Assembly: GCF_003391135.1 (NCBI RefSeq)
Contig: NZ_CP031455.1
Location: 5,936,001 to 6,000,000, forward strand
Direction of reading: 5' to 3'
DNA from: Streptoverticillium olivoreticuli subsp. olivoreticuli
Lineage (GTDB): Bacteria > Actinomycetota > Actinomycetes > Streptomycetales > Streptomycetaceae
DNA: 64,000 bases
Each line of letters begins with the position of its first letter. The first letter of the stretch is position 1. The notes beneath the pieces were generated by a model. That model made no database searches, was not told where the DNA came from, and was given only the letters and a program-made list of their open reading frames with translations. Made by a program: the position numbers and the translations under genes. This document shows, in pieces, positions 1 to 8,084 of this stretch.

Positions 1-1085
1 GCGAAGACGGCCGCGTCGGACTGCGACAGGGGCTGGGGCGCCGGGTCTGCGACGGTCAGCGGGCCGGTCCCCGTGCGGGCGGCGCGGATCAGGTCGGCGA
101 GGCGGGGGAAATCCGCGTCGGAGTAGAGGCTGTTCTGCATGACCTGCCGCAGGAGGTTGCCGGTCAGCTCGTGCCCGGTGTCGGCGAACTCGCGCGGCTC
201 GCGGTCCAGCCCGGCCGCCAGCGCGAGGAACATCGGCCGCACGTCCGCCGCCTTCGCGGCCAGCCGCTGATCGCCGCGCGCCGGGTCGGCCGCCCACTCG
301 GCGAAGTCGGGGAAGCGGTCGTCGGCGGCGCCCGACATGTTCGCGAGCCAGCCGCGCTCCACCCGCTCCGGGTCGGGGTCGCCGCTGCTGTCGAGCACCC
401 AACGGTCGGTGTGCTGCGGGAACTTCTGCGCGTACACGGCACCCACGTACGTACCGTACGAAACGCCCAAGGCCGACAGCTTCTCCTCGCCCAGCGCCTG
501 CCGGAAGCGGTCGAGGTCGCGGACCTCGTTGGCCGTGGAGAGGCTGCGTACGAGCGCGCCGCCGTTGCGGGCGCACGCGTCGGCGACCCGGCGCGCGCGG
601 GCGACGTTGGCGCTGATGTCGCCGTCGGGCCCGGGCCAGGGGCGGAGGTTGACCGGCCGCCGGTCGTCGTCGGAGATGCCGCAGTCGGCCTGGGTGCTGC
701 CGCCGACGCCGCGCGGGTCGAGCCCGACGATGTCGTACGCGCCGCCGGTCTCCTTGCGCAGCTGCGCACCCCTGCGGGCCACCTCCTCCCGCCCGGAGCC
801 GCCCGGTCCGCCGGGTATCAGCAGCAGCGTGCCGCGCCGGGCCTCCGGGTGGTCGCTGCGCAGCCGGGACACGGCGATGTCGACAGTCGGCCCGCCGGGA
901 CGGCTGTAGTCCAACGGCATGGGAAGGACGGCGCACTCGCGCCCGTCCTTCTCCGCGCAGGGCTGCCAGGTGAGCCGCGGCGCCTTCGCGGTGGGCGTGG
1001 CGGCGTGGGTGGGAGCGGTCAGAGTGGCGGCGCAGGCGGCGGCGGAGAGGGTGGTCAGGAGGGCTTTACGTGTCAACGGTCGCAT
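1..1085 (-). CDS. Secreted alpha/beta-hydrolase, tripeptidyl aminopeptidase type (partial)
   Basis: The ATG start is at 1085 and the C-terminus lies beyond the left edge. The first ~28 residues form a Sec signal peptide (RK, then an Ala/Leu/Thr-rich core ending near THAA). The mature part shows the oxyanion loop LLLIPGGPGGSG near residues 87-98 and the nucleophile elbow GVSYG with Ser near 209. These are features of the S33 peptidase family, which includes Streptomyces SlpD/SlpE and tripeptidyl aminopeptidase. The likely role is extracellular removal of tri- or dipeptides from protein N-termini. The Asp/His of the triad would lie in the missing part, so activity cannot be confirmed. Confidence 0.85.
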   Translation of the reverse strand, partial: MRPLTRKALLTTLSAAACAATLTAPTHAATPTAKAPRLTWQPCAEKDGRECAVLPMPLDYSRPGGPTVDIAVSRLRSDHPEARRGTLLLIPGGPGGSGREEVARRGAQLRKETGGAYDIVGLDPRGVGGSTQADCGISDDDRRPVNLRPWPGPDGDISANVARARRVADACARNGGALVRSLSTANEVRDLDRFRQALGEEKLSALGVSYGTYVGAVYAQKFPQHTDRWVLDSSGDPDPERVERGWLANMSGAADDRFPDFAEWAADPARGDQRLAAKAADVRPMFLALAAGLDREPREFADTGHELTGNLLRQVMQNSLYSDADFPRLADLIRAARTGTGPLTVADPAPQPLSQSDAAVF

Positions 1086-1164
1086 GGGGTAAGGGTGATG
1101 CGGGCGGGGCCCGCCTGCCCATCCGGCCAGCCGTTCCTTGAAGGGTGGGGATAACCCCCTCCTT

Positions 1165-2592
1165 TCAGGCCTGCCCGGCTTCGCGGAGCCCCGGGGCTGT
1201 GCCCGCGGGCCACCTCTCGAACCATCGCTGATCCGCTTCGAGTTGCGCCGCCAGTGAGATCAGCAGCGGCTCGCTCGACTCCGGTCCGAGCAGCTGCGCG
1301 CCCATCGGCAGGCCCTCGTCCGTGAGGCCCGCCGGTACGCTGATCCCCGGCCACCCCAGCACGTTCCACGGCCACGCGTACGGGCACGCGCCGATCATCG
1401 CCTCGTCCGTGTGCCGGGTGGAGAGGCCGTCCAGTGCGCCGATCCGCAGGGGCGGTACGGCCGTTGTCGGCGTCAGGAGCACGTCGAAGCGCCCGAAGAG
1501 CTCGCCGACCCGGCGGCGCAGCGGGCCCTCCGCCGCCCGCGCGGCCCGCAGGAGGGGGCCGCCGAGCAGCCGCCCGTTCCGCGCGTTCGCGTTCGTACGG
1601 GGGTCGAGGAGCGTCCGGTCGGGGGCCCGCTCCGCCCAGTCGCGGATCCCGGCCATCGAGCGCGGTACGAAGGTGAGCCCGATCGGTCCGTAGCGCGGCT
1701 CCGCCTCGACCACCTCGTGGCCCAGCGCCGCCAGCCGCTCGGCGATCCGCAGGGTCGCGGACCGTACGGCCGGGTCCAGCCACTGCCGGGCCACGGCGTA
1801 CGCGGGCCGGAAGGACAGCGCGATCCGCAGCCGCCGCGGTTCCCGGCCCGCCGCCGCGAGCAGGTCGACGGCGGGCGGCCGGTGCAGGTCGCCGCGGTGC
1901 GAACCGCTCACCACGTGCAGCAGCAGCGCCGCGTCCGCGACCGTACGGGCCAGCGGGCCGTGACAGGTGATGCCGTGGAAGGACTCCGGCTCCGGCCAGG
2001 TCGAGACGCGCCCGCGCTGCGGTTTGATGCCGACGAGGTGCGACCAGGCCGCGGGGATGCGCAGCGAACCGGCGCCGTCCGAGCCGAGCGCGGCCGGCAC
2101 CAGGCCCGCGGCGACCGCCGCCGCTGCCCCGCCCGACGACCCGCCGGGTGTGTGCTCGTGGCTCCACGGGTTGCGGGTGGCGCCGAAGGCGGGGCCCTCC
2201 GTGACGGGGAACTGTCCCAGTTCCGGGGTGTTCGTCTTGCCCACGATCACCGCGCCCGCGGCCCGCAGCCTGCGGACGGCCTCGCTGTCCGCGGGCCGTG
2301 GCGGGAAGTCGCCCGCGCAGCCGAACGCGGTCGGCTCCCCGGCCACGTCCATGTCGTCCTTCACCGCCAGCGGCACGCCGAGGAGGGGCGCCCGGTGCCC
2401 CGCCGCGAGCCTCCGGTCCGCGGCGTCGGCCTCGGCCAGTGCGGCCTCGGCCCGCACCCGCCGGAAGGCGTTCAGTACGGGCTGCGTCTCCTCGATGCGT
2501 CGCAGTGCTTCTTCCACGAGCGTCCGCGAGGTCACGTCCCCCGCTGCGAGCGCCCGCGCCTGTTCGCCGAGTCCGGCGGCTGTGCGGTCCAT
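1165..2592 (-). CDS. Amidase signature family enzyme
   Basis: A 475-residue protein with the amidase signature fold. Catalytic Lys78 lies in LAVKDDMDVAG, the cis-Ser pair in PGGSSGGA (152-153), and the nucleophile Ser176 in GSDGAGSLRIPA. The family hydrolyses carboxamides through a Ser-cisSer-Lys triad. The usual GSDxGGS motif reads GSDGAGS here, so one Gly is replaced by Ala beside the nucleophile. The length is normal for acylamidases. There is no GatB/GatC neighbour, so this is not the tRNA amidotransferase. It may be co-transcribed with the FadR-type regulator gene 90 bp upstream. The substrate is unknown. Confidence 0.85.
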   Translation of the reverse strand: MDRTAAGLGEQARALAAGDVTSRTLVEEALRRIEETQPVLNAFRRVRAEAALAEADAADRRLAAGHRAPLLGVPLAVKDDMDVAGEPTAFGCAGDFPPRPADSEAVRRLRAAGAVIVGKTNTPELGQFPVTEGPAFGATRNPWSHEHTPGGSSGGAAAAVAAGLVPAALGSDGAGSLRIPAAWSHLVGIKPQRGRVSTWPEPESFHGITCHGPLARTVADAALLLHVVSGSHRGDLHRPPAVDLLAAAGREPRRLRIALSFRPAYAVARQWLDPAVRSATLRIAERLAALGHEVVEAEPRYGPIGLTFVPRSMAGIRDWAERAPDRTLLDPRTNANARNGRLLGGPLLRAARAAEGPLRRRVGELFGRFDVLLTPTTAVPPLRIGALDGLSTRHTDEAMIGACPYAWPWNVLGWPGISVPAGLTDEGLPMGAQLLGPESSEPLLISLAAQLEADQRWFERWPAGTAPGLREAGQA

Positions 2593-2682
2593 CGTGTGTT
2601 CCCCTTCCCCCGTTCGAACACACGCTAGTAGTGCGCGAGTTGTCCGGAACAGTCACCCGAAGGCCAGAGGCGGGGAGGCCGG

Positions 2683-3384
2683 CTACGGCGCCAGAATGTC
2701 CAGTTCCGCCATCGCGCCCGCCGTGATCTCGCGGGTGAGGGCCTCCGCGCGGACGGAGTCGTGTTCGCGTACGGCCTCCGCCACGCGTACGTGCAGGGTG
2801 ACCGCCGCCGGGTCGGGGTCGGTGAACATGACCTCGTGCTGCGTGCGGCCCGTGAGGACCTCGGCGACGACGTCGCCCAGGCGGGCGAACATCTCGTTGC
2901 CCGAGGCGCGCAGGATCACGCGGTGGAAGGCGATGTCGTGCACCAGATAGCCGGCCAGCTGCTGGCCGCGCGAGGTGGCGACCATGCCGAGGGCGTGCTC
3001 GGTGAGCTCGGCGCACTGCGCGGGGGTGGCGAGGCGGGCGGCGAGCCCGGCGGCTACGGGTTCCACGGCGGAGCGGAGCACGGTGAGCGAGCGGAGCTGG
3101 CGCGGCCGGTCGGCGCCGGCGAGGCGCCAGCGGATGACCCGCGGGTCGTAGACGTTCCACTCCTCGGTGGGGAGCACGGTCACGCCGACGCGGCGCCGCG
3201 AGGTGACCAGCCGCATGGACTCCAGGACGCGGACGGCCTCGCGGACGACCGTGCGCGAGACGGCGAACCGCTCCTCCAGCTCGTCGGTGCGCAGCACCGT
3301 GCCCGGTGCGTACTCGCCTGCCGTGATCGCGGGCCCGAGGGATTCCAGCACGCGCGCGTGCAGCCCCTGCCCCTGGTTTTCCAT
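2683..3384 (-). CDS. gntR: GntR/FadR-family repressor of the gluconate genes
   Basis: A 233-residue protein. The N-terminal winged helix-turn-helix (residues ~12-75) has the GntR pattern LRTDELEERFAVSRTVVREA, and an all-alpha FCD effector domain follows (~90-225). It is divergent from gntK-gntP across a 150-bp spacer, the usual place for the gluconate repressor. FadR-subfamily proteins release DNA when a sugar acid binds the FCD domain, so gluconate or its 6-phosphate is the expected inducer. That part is inference from neighbours. The start at 3384 is the first Met, and the encoded N-terminus runs straight into the wing helix. Confidence 0.85.
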   Translation of the reverse strand: MENQGQGLHARVLESLGPAITAGEYAPGTVLRTDELEERFAVSRTVVREAVRVLESMRLVTSRRRVGVTVLPTEEWNVYDPRVIRWRLAGADRPRQLRSLTVLRSAVEPVAAGLAARLATPAQCAELTEHALGMVATSRGQQLAGYLVHDIAFHRVILRASGNEMFARLGDVVAEVLTGRTQHEVMFTDPDPAAVTLHVRVAEAVREHDSVRAEALTREITAGAMAELDILAP

Positions 3385-3447
3385 GGGGTCAGCCTACGGT
3401 TTCCGGGGACCGGCAATTAAGTATGACTTTTAGGTCACAGGGGCTTG

Positions 3448-3463
3448 AATACGTCGTACCAAT
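3448..3463 (+). promoter_or_regulatory. Candidate gluconate operator between gntR and gntK
   Basis: The sequence AATACGTCGTACCAAT lies in the divergent spacer. It ends in GTACCAAT, the same 3' half as the published Corynebacterium GntR1/GntR2 box (TATGATAGTACCAAT, quoted from memory), and includes the odd palindrome TACGTCGTA. Location and resemblance suggest the GntR site; binding is inferred. Confidence 0.4.
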
Positions 3464-3535
3464 GAGCTTGAGTGAGCCGCATCGCCGACGACGTCGAGGT
3501 CGGACGTCGAGGTCAATGGAGACAGCGAGGTAGCG

Positions 3536-4048
3536 ATGCAGGCCCCCCACGCCCCCCACGTCGTGGCCGTCATGGGAGTGTCCGGTACGGGCAAGACCAC
3601 GATCGGCCCCCTGGTGGCGGACGCCCTCGGTGTCCCCTACGCCGAGGGGGACGACTTCCACCCGCCGGCCAACATCGCCAAGATGTCGTCCGGCACCCCG
3701 CTGGACGACGCCGACCGCGCCCCCTGGCTGGACGCCGTCGGCGCCTGGGCGCACAGCCGCGCCGGGCTGGGCGGGGTCGTCAGCTGCTCCGCCCTCAAGC
3801 GCGCCTACCGCGACCGGCTGCGCGCGGCCGCCCCCGGCATCGTCTTCCTCCACCTCACCGGCGACCGCGCGCTGATCGCCGAGCGGATGGCCGCCCGCAA
3901 GGGCCACTTCATGACGGGCCGGCTCCTGGACTCGCAGTTCGCGACCCTCGAACCGCTCGAAGCGGACGAGGCGGGCGTCGCCGTGGACGTCGCGCCCGGC
4001 CCCGAGGCCGTCGCCGAGCGCGCGACCGCCGCACTGCGGAAGCTCTGA
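3536..4048 (+). CDS. gntK: Gluconokinase
   Basis: A 170-residue cytoplasmic kinase that phosphorylates D-gluconate to 6-phosphogluconate for the pentose phosphate pathway. The Walker A loop GVSGTGKTT is near residues 13-21, and EGDDFHPPANIAKM, typical of GntK, follows. SCSALKRAYRD (~80-90) and the lid GHFM are also family hallmarks. The size matches thermoresistant-type GntK (about 170 aa). ATG 3536 has a purine-rich stretch (GAGACAGCGAGG) upstream. It is first in an operon with the permease 28 bp downstream. Confidence 0.95.
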   Translation: MQAPHAPHVVAVMGVSGTGKTTIGPLVADALGVPYAEGDDFHPPANIAKMSSGTPLDDADRAPWLDAVGAWAHSRAGLGGVVSCSALKRAYRDRLRAAAPGIVFLHLTGDRALIAERMAARKGHFMTGRLLDSQFATLEPLEADEAGVAVDVAPGPEAVAERATAALRKL

Positions 4049-4076
4049 CCCTTTCCCTCCCCCCTTAGGAAGCCCC

Positions 4077-5474
4077 GTGAGCACTCTCAGCGTCGAGATG
4101 CTGGCCGCGGCCCCCGCCGGACCGATCACTTCGGCGGGTCACGCACAGCTCGGGATCGCCGTCCTCGTCGGCATCGCCGTCATCGTCCTCCTCATCACCC
4201 GCCTGAAGCTGCACGCCTTTCTGGCCCTGACCATCGGCTCGCTGGTGCTCGGCGCCGTCGCGGGCGCCCCGATGGACAAGGTCATCACCAGCTTCACCAC
4301 CGGACTCGGCGCGACCGTCGCGGGCGTCGGCGTCCTGATCGCGCTCGGCGCGATACTGGGCAAGCTGCTCGCCGACTCGGGCGGCGCCGACCAGATCGTG
4401 GACACGATCCTCGCCCGCGCGAGCAACCGGACCATGCCCTGGGCGATGGTGCTGATCGCGGGCATCATCGGGCTGCCGCTCTTCTTCGAGGTCGGGATCG
4501 TGCTGCTGATCCCGGTGGTGCTGCTGGTCGCCAAGCGCGGCAACTTCTCCCTCATGCGCATCGGCATCCCCGCGCTGGCCGGGCTCTCCGTGATGCACGG
4601 CCTGGTGCCGCCGCACCCCGGCCCGCTCGCCGCCATCGACGCCATCGGCGCCAACCTGGGCGTGACCCTGGCGCTCGGCGTGCTCGTCGCCGTGCCGACC
4701 GCCGTGATCGCGGGGCCGCTCTTCTCCCGTATCGCCGCCCGCTGGGTGGACATCGCCCCGCCCGAGAAGCTCATCCCGCAGCGCCCCTCGGAGGAGCTGG
4801 AGCGCCGCCCCGGCTTCGCCGCCACGGTGGGAACGGTGCTGCTGCCCGTCGTGCTGATGCTCGCCAAGGCGCTCGTCGACATCGTCGTCGACGACCCCAA
4901 GGACCACGTCCAGCGCGTCACCGACGTCATAGGCTCCCCGCTGATCGCCCTCCTCGCCGCCGTGCTCGTGGGCCTCTTCACCCTCGGCCGCGCCGCCGGC
5001 TTCGGCCGCGACCGGCTCGCCACGACCGTCGAGAAGTCGCTGATCCCGATCGCGGGCATCCTGCTGATCGTCGGCGCGGGCGGCGGCTTCAAGCAGACCC
5101 TGATCGACGTCGGCGTCGGCCGCATGATCCTCGACATCTCGCAGAACTGGTCCGTCCCCGCACTGCTGTTGGCCTGGCTGATCGCCGTCGGCATCCGCCT
5201 CGCGACGGGCTCGGCGACGGTCGCCACGATCTCCGCGGCGGGCCTGGTGACCCCCCTCGCCGCCGACATGAGCACCTCCCACGCGGCGCTCCTGGTACTG
5301 GCCGTGGGCGCGGGCTCGCTCTTCTTCAGCCATGTGAACGACGCGGGCTTCTGGATGGTGAAGGAGTACTTCGGCATGGACGTCGGCCAGACGATCAAGA
5401 CGTGGTCGTTGATGGAGACGGTGATCTCGGTGGTGTCGCTGGGGTTCGTGCTGCTGCTGTCGCTGGTGTTGTAG
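4077..5474 (+). CDS. gntP: Gluconate:H+ symporter, GntP family
   Basis: A 465-residue permease with roughly 12-14 hydrophobic segments across its length. Family motifs include GVGVLIALGAILGKLL near 80, FFEVGIVLLIPVV near 135 and SATVATISAAGL near 380. It starts at GTG 4077 just after gntK and has AGGAAG upstream, so the pair brings in and traps gluconate. Bases 5188-5373 of this gene occur again, identically, at 6383-6568. The gene itself appears intact. Confidence 0.95.
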   Translation: MSTLSVEMLAAAPAGPITSAGHAQLGIAVLVGIAVIVLLITRLKLHAFLALTIGSLVLGAVAGAPMDKVITSFTTGLGATVAGVGVLIALGAILGKLLADSGGADQIVDTILARASNRTMPWAMVLIAGIIGLPLFFEVGIVLLIPVVLLVAKRGNFSLMRIGIPALAGLSVMHGLVPPHPGPLAAIDAIGANLGVTLALGVLVAVPTAVIAGPLFSRIAARWVDIAPPEKLIPQRPSEELERRPGFAATVGTVLLPVVLMLAKALVDIVVDDPKDHVQRVTDVIGSPLIALLAAVLVGLFTLGRAAGFGRDRLATTVEKSLIPIAGILLIVGAGGGFKQTLIDVGVGRMILDISQNWSVPALLLAWLIAVGIRLATGSATVATISAAGLVTPLAADMSTSHAALLVLAVGAGSLFFSHVNDAGFWMVKEYFGMDVGQTIKTWSLMETVISVVSLGFVLLLSLVL

Positions 5475-5523
5475 GCCCTTTGGGTGCGCCCCAGTTGGTC
5501 CCGAGCCCCGCGCTCCCGATCTC
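5458..5523 (+). repeat. Imperfect direct repeat, left copy (gntP 3' end and flank)
   Basis: The end of gntP and about 50 bp after it (TGTCGCTGGTGTTG... then GGTCCCGAGCCCCGC...) reappear at 6159-6218 on the far side of the Uma2 gene. Read on the minus strand, 5495-5523 encodes EEIGSAGLGT, which resembles a DUF397 C-terminus. The Uma2 gene therefore sits between two diverged copies of the same short stretch. Confidence 0.65.
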
Positions 5524-5563
5524 CTCAGTAGGATGGCCGAGCACCGATGAAGGAGCGCATGCT

Positions 5564-6139
5564 ATGACACCCACGGCGCGGGAACGGCCGCAGATGTACG
5601 TGGCGGACTTCGAAGAGCTTTCCCTCCGGGCACCGGAGACCGTGACCCTCGAATTTCTCTACGGAAAGATCGGAGCGAAGCCGGTGCCCGATGGCGATCA
5701 TAGCCAGATCATCATGTGGCTCATCCGGCAATGTATTCAGCAGCGGCCTGATCTGAACCTCTTCCCCGAGCAAGGACTGAAGGTCGAAACCTACCGTCAC
5801 GGCCGGGTCAAGCCGGATGGCGTTCTGGCCCCCGAAGAGCACTTCACCGGCCAGGGAGAGTATGCCGACCCGGACGGCGTGCTGATGACGTTGGAGATCA
5901 CCTCCTGGGACCGGGACACCGACCAGCGCGACCGGAAGGAAAAGCCCCGCGCCTACGCCGAGAGCGGTATCCCCGTGTACCTGCTGGTCGACAGGGAGCA
6001 ATGCACGGTGACGGTGTTCTCCCAGCCTGAGAATGGCCGGTACAGCAACACCCACATTGCCGACTTCGGGAACACCGTCGCGCTTCCGGGCCTTGGCATT
6101 TCCCTGGCGACCGAACGGCTGAAGAACTACGTCCGCTGA
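5564..6139 (+). CDS. Uma2-family (DUF820) putative restriction endonuclease
   Basis: A 191-residue protein with the Uma2 fold of PD-(D/E)xK nucleases. KPDGVLAP (near 84) gives the Asp, MTLEITSWDRDTD (~108) the Glu/Asp, and RKEKPRAYAESGIPVYLLVD (~127) the Lys and core strand. Such genes are abundant in Streptomyces, and their biological role is unknown. The start at ATG 5564 is set by AAGGAGCG; upstream in-frame codons are part of the repeat. The base composition is slightly less GC-rich than gntP, and 60-bp imperfect repeats flank it, which suggests insertion. Confidence 0.8.
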   Translation: MTPTARERPQMYVADFEELSLRAPETVTLEFLYGKIGAKPVPDGDHSQIIMWLIRQCIQQRPDLNLFPEQGLKVETYRHGRVKPDGVLAPEEHFTGQGEYADPDGVLMTLEITSWDRDTDQRDRKEKPRAYAESGIPVYLLVDREQCTVTVFSQPENGRYSNTHIADFGNTVALPGLGISLATERLKNYVR

Positions 6140-6158
6140 CCTCGAGAACCCTCCGTTG

Positions 6159-6218
6159 TGTCGCTGGTGTTGCAGGGCGCGCCCTAATCGGTCCCGAGCC
6201 CCGCACTCTTGATCTCGT
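6159..6218 (+). repeat. Imperfect direct repeat, right copy
   Basis: Diverged copy of 5458-5523. It shares TGTCGCTGGTGTTG and GGTCCCGAGCCCCGC, with differences between. It overlaps the 3' end of the minus-strand DUF397 remnant. Confidence 0.65.
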
Positions 6219-6300
6219 CGACGAACGAGCTCCATGCTGCCGGCGTGAGCGAGAGTGCGGGACCGTCGGGCCTTTTGCTGTCGCCGCACGCCACGGGCCC
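6184..6300 (-). pseudogene. DUF397 gene remnant (C-terminal part)
   Basis: Reading leftward, the frame gives GDSKRPDGPALSLTP, then AAWSSFVDEIKSAGLGTD and a stop. This is the conserved C-terminal half of DUF397 (canonical form VRDSKDPDGPAL...AW..F). No matching N-terminal half (KSSYS...) or start is found further right, where the sequence changes to unrelated GC-rich DNA and the gntP fragment. DUF397 proteins are small partners of XRE-type regulators in Streptomyces; this copy is broken. The right boundary is approximate. Confidence 0.7.
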
Positions 6301-6382
6301 GGCCGCCCCTCAGTACGGCCCAGGCCACGAGCCCGGCCGCCGCGGCCGCCGTGCCGCCAAGGGCAAACGACGCCTTCGGGGT

Positions 6383-6568
6383 TCGGCATCCGCCTCGCGA
6401 CGGGCTCGGCGACGGTCGCCACGATCTCCGCGGCGGGCCTGGTGACCCCCCTCGCCGCCGACATGAGCACCTCCCACGCGGCGCTCCTGGTACTGGCCGT
6501 GGGCGCGGGCTCGCTCTTCTTCAGCCATGTGAACGACGCGGGCTTCTGGATGGTGAAGGAGTACTTCG
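6383..6568 (+). pseudogene. Duplicated internal fragment of gntP
   Basis: This 186-bp stretch is base-for-base identical to gntP 5188-5373 (offset 1195). It encodes part of the C-terminal membrane region from GIRLATGSATVATI to WMVKEYF in the gntP frame, with no start and no gntP end. At 6569 it passes abruptly into a DUF397 reading frame. Complete identity implies a recent duplication or ongoing gene conversion. No transporter can be made from it. Confidence 0.9.
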
Positions 6569-6740
6569 TAAGAGTTCGTACAGCAGCAACGGGGAAACGT
6601 GCGTCGAGGTCGCCGACGACCTCCCCGGCATCGTCCCTGTACGGGACAGCAAGAACCCCACTGGACCGGCCCTGGCAATCCCGTCCGGCGCCTGGTCCTC
6701 GTTCATCACCGCAGTGAGTGCCGACACCCTCACCGCATAG
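6566..6740 (+). pseudogene. DUF397 gene remnant lacking its start
   Basis: The frame encodes LRKSSYSSNGETCVEVADD, then VRDSKNPTGPAL and GAWSSFITAVSADTL before the stop. This is nearly a whole DUF397 domain (about 57 residues) missing only the first few codons. The 5' end is replaced by the gntP copy. The frame stays open into that copy, so a fusion peptide could in principle be made, but no ribosome site is evident. A second, oppositely oriented DUF397 remnant lies at 6184-6300. Confidence 0.7.
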
Positions 6741-6811
6741 GGACGGTCCAGGACGAGCAGCCCGCCCTGTCCACCTGACCGAGCGACCGGCCCGACGCTA
6801 GGCTGCCCGGC

Positions 6812-7174
6812 ATGACGACCTACGCGACGTGGCGCGACGCCGTGGCCGACGCCGAGCGGCAGCTCGGACACACCCTCCCCGTCCTCATCGACCGCACCGT
6901 GACCGCGATCGGCGACGCCCTCCCCCTGGATCACCGGGGTGCCTTCTACAACGAGCTGGCGACTCTGGGCGAGGGCGGGATGTTCGAAGCGTTCCTCGAC
7001 AACTGGTGGACCCAGGCCACCGTCTCTGCCGCCACCGACGATGGCCGGGAACGCGCCATCGACGTCGCCGACCTCGCCGTCACCCTGTGGGCCCTGCACA
7101 CTCGCAGCAGCGAACGAGACTTGACCAACGACCAGGTCGAAGCCCTGCTGAACGATGCCGAGGATGCCGCATGA
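6812..7174 (+). CDS. Uncharacterised small protein paired with a RelE/ParE toxin (putative antitoxin)
   Basis: A 120-residue acidic, mostly helical protein (W-rich segment AFLDNWWTQ near 63-71, acidic C-terminus ALLNDAEDAA). I do not recognise a Phd, RHH, HTH or HigA domain. It overlaps the downstream RelE/ParE-type gene by four bases (ATGA), so translation is coupled, as in type II toxin-antitoxin operons. Antitoxin function is inferred only from that arrangement. TAGGCT about 13 bases before the ATG could be a -10 element giving a nearly leaderless mRNA. Confidence 0.6.
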   Translation: MTTYATWRDAVADAERQLGHTLPVLIDRTVTAIGDALPLDHRGAFYNELATLGEGGMFEAFLDNWWTQATVSAATDDGRERAIDVADLAVTLWALHTRSSERDLTNDQVEALLNDAEDAA

Positions 7175-7422
7175 CCTACACGGTCATCTGGACCCCGCGC
7201 GCGACGGCAGGGTTCCGTGAGCTCAAGGCCCGCGACGGCAGCGACGCACTCAAGCCCGTAAAGACGGCCGTCAACGCACTCGCCCACGACCCGCAGCCCG
7301 CTGGGGTCAGCCGCCTCGGGCCGATCTATCGGCTGCGCGTCGGCCCGTACCGCGTCACCTACAAGATCGACGGACAGCGCGTCTCCATCGACGTCATCAC
7401 CGTCGGCCGCATCCCCGGCTGA
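7171..7422 (+). CDS. RelE/ParE-family toxin
   Basis: An 83-residue basic protein with the RelE/ParE fold. It begins YTVIWTPRATAGFREL, has a helical hairpin to about 45, then the strand pattern YRLRVGPYRVTYKIDGQRVSIDVITVGRI. This is typical of RelE-type mRNA interferases and ParE gyrase inhibitors. The Arg pairs in RLRVGPYR match the RelE side more closely. The start overlaps the stop of the upstream partner (7171-7174). No second copy was seen in the window. Confidence 0.85.
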   Translation: MTYTVIWTPRATAGFRELKARDGSDALKPVKTAVNALAHDPQPAGVSRLGPIYRLRVGPYRVTYKIDGQRVSIDVITVGRIPG

Positions 7423-7451
7423 GTGCGTCCTCGCCGGTCCGTTGAAGCACG

Positions 7452-8084
7452 GTGACACGACACGCCCGGCAGCATCACGCTGTGACCACTTGGGCCATCT
7501 CCGAACTCGGTCCACACGACCGGCAAGCCGTGGCGGACGCCGGCAGCCTGGCCGACAGCATCTTGGGACGTGGCATGTTCACTGTCGAACAAGTCCTTGA
7601 CGACCTCCGCGACGGCGCCCTGCTCTTCCTGACCGCATACGCGGGGAAGCCTCCTGTTCCGGTGGGCGTGGCGACCGCGCGTGTGCTGGACGACGACGGC
7701 TACCGCGACTTCATCGCCCCTATGCCATCCGGCACCCTCCCCGCCGCTCCACCCTCAGCCGACGGCCGCCGGATCGGCCGGCTGAACTCCTTGGCCGTGA
7801 CCGCGCCGATGCGCGGACGTGGCCTTGGTCGTGCCCTTACCGCACACCGCACCGAGTGGCTGGGAGAGCGGTGCACCGAGGCGTACACGATTTCCTGGCT
7901 GCACAACCAGGAGGGTCGCAGTGAAGGCCTGTTCAGGGCCCTCGGCTGGCAGCCGGTCGCCATCCTCCACGACTACTGGCTGCAGGCCACAACGACCGGC
8001 GACCAGTCCTGCCCCCAGTGCGGTCGCCCCTGTCACTGCCCTGGCCTGCTGCTGCGCCTGCCCATCCCTTGTCCTACATGTTGA
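7452..8084 (+). CDS. GNAT-family N-acetyltransferase with Cys-rich tail
   Basis: A 210-residue protein. The acetyl-CoA site is visible as LNSLAVTAPMRGRGLGRALTAHR (about 112-134), the R/QxxGxG/A loop of GNAT enzymes. The last 25 residues hold seven cysteines in CPQCGRPCHC...PCPTC, which could bind zinc. The substrate is unknown. GTG 7482 is an alternative start that would drop ten residues. The 3' end overlaps the convergent gene at 8074 by 11 bp. Confidence 0.8.
   Translation: MTRHARQHHAVTTWAISELGPHDRQAVADAGSLADSILGRGMFTVEQVLDDLRDGALLFLTAYAGKPPVPVGVATARVLDDDGYRDFIAPMPSGTLPAAPPSADGRRIGRLNSLAVTAPMRGRGLGRALTAHRTEWLGERCTEAYTISWLHNQEGRSEGLFRALGWQPVAILHDYWLQATTTGDQSCPQCGRPCHCPGLLLRLPIPCPTC

Noticed and set aside
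1073-3160. A 695-codon open frame opposite/alongside the amidase and regulator genes
   Set aside because: Arg/Pro/Gly-rich translation without domains, produced by high-GC shadowing. The amidase and FadR-type genes explain the region.
4065-5398. Long minus-strand frames opposite gntP
   Set aside because: Composition is that of an antisense shadow (His/Asp/Gly/Arg-rich), and GntP is unmistakable on the plus strand.
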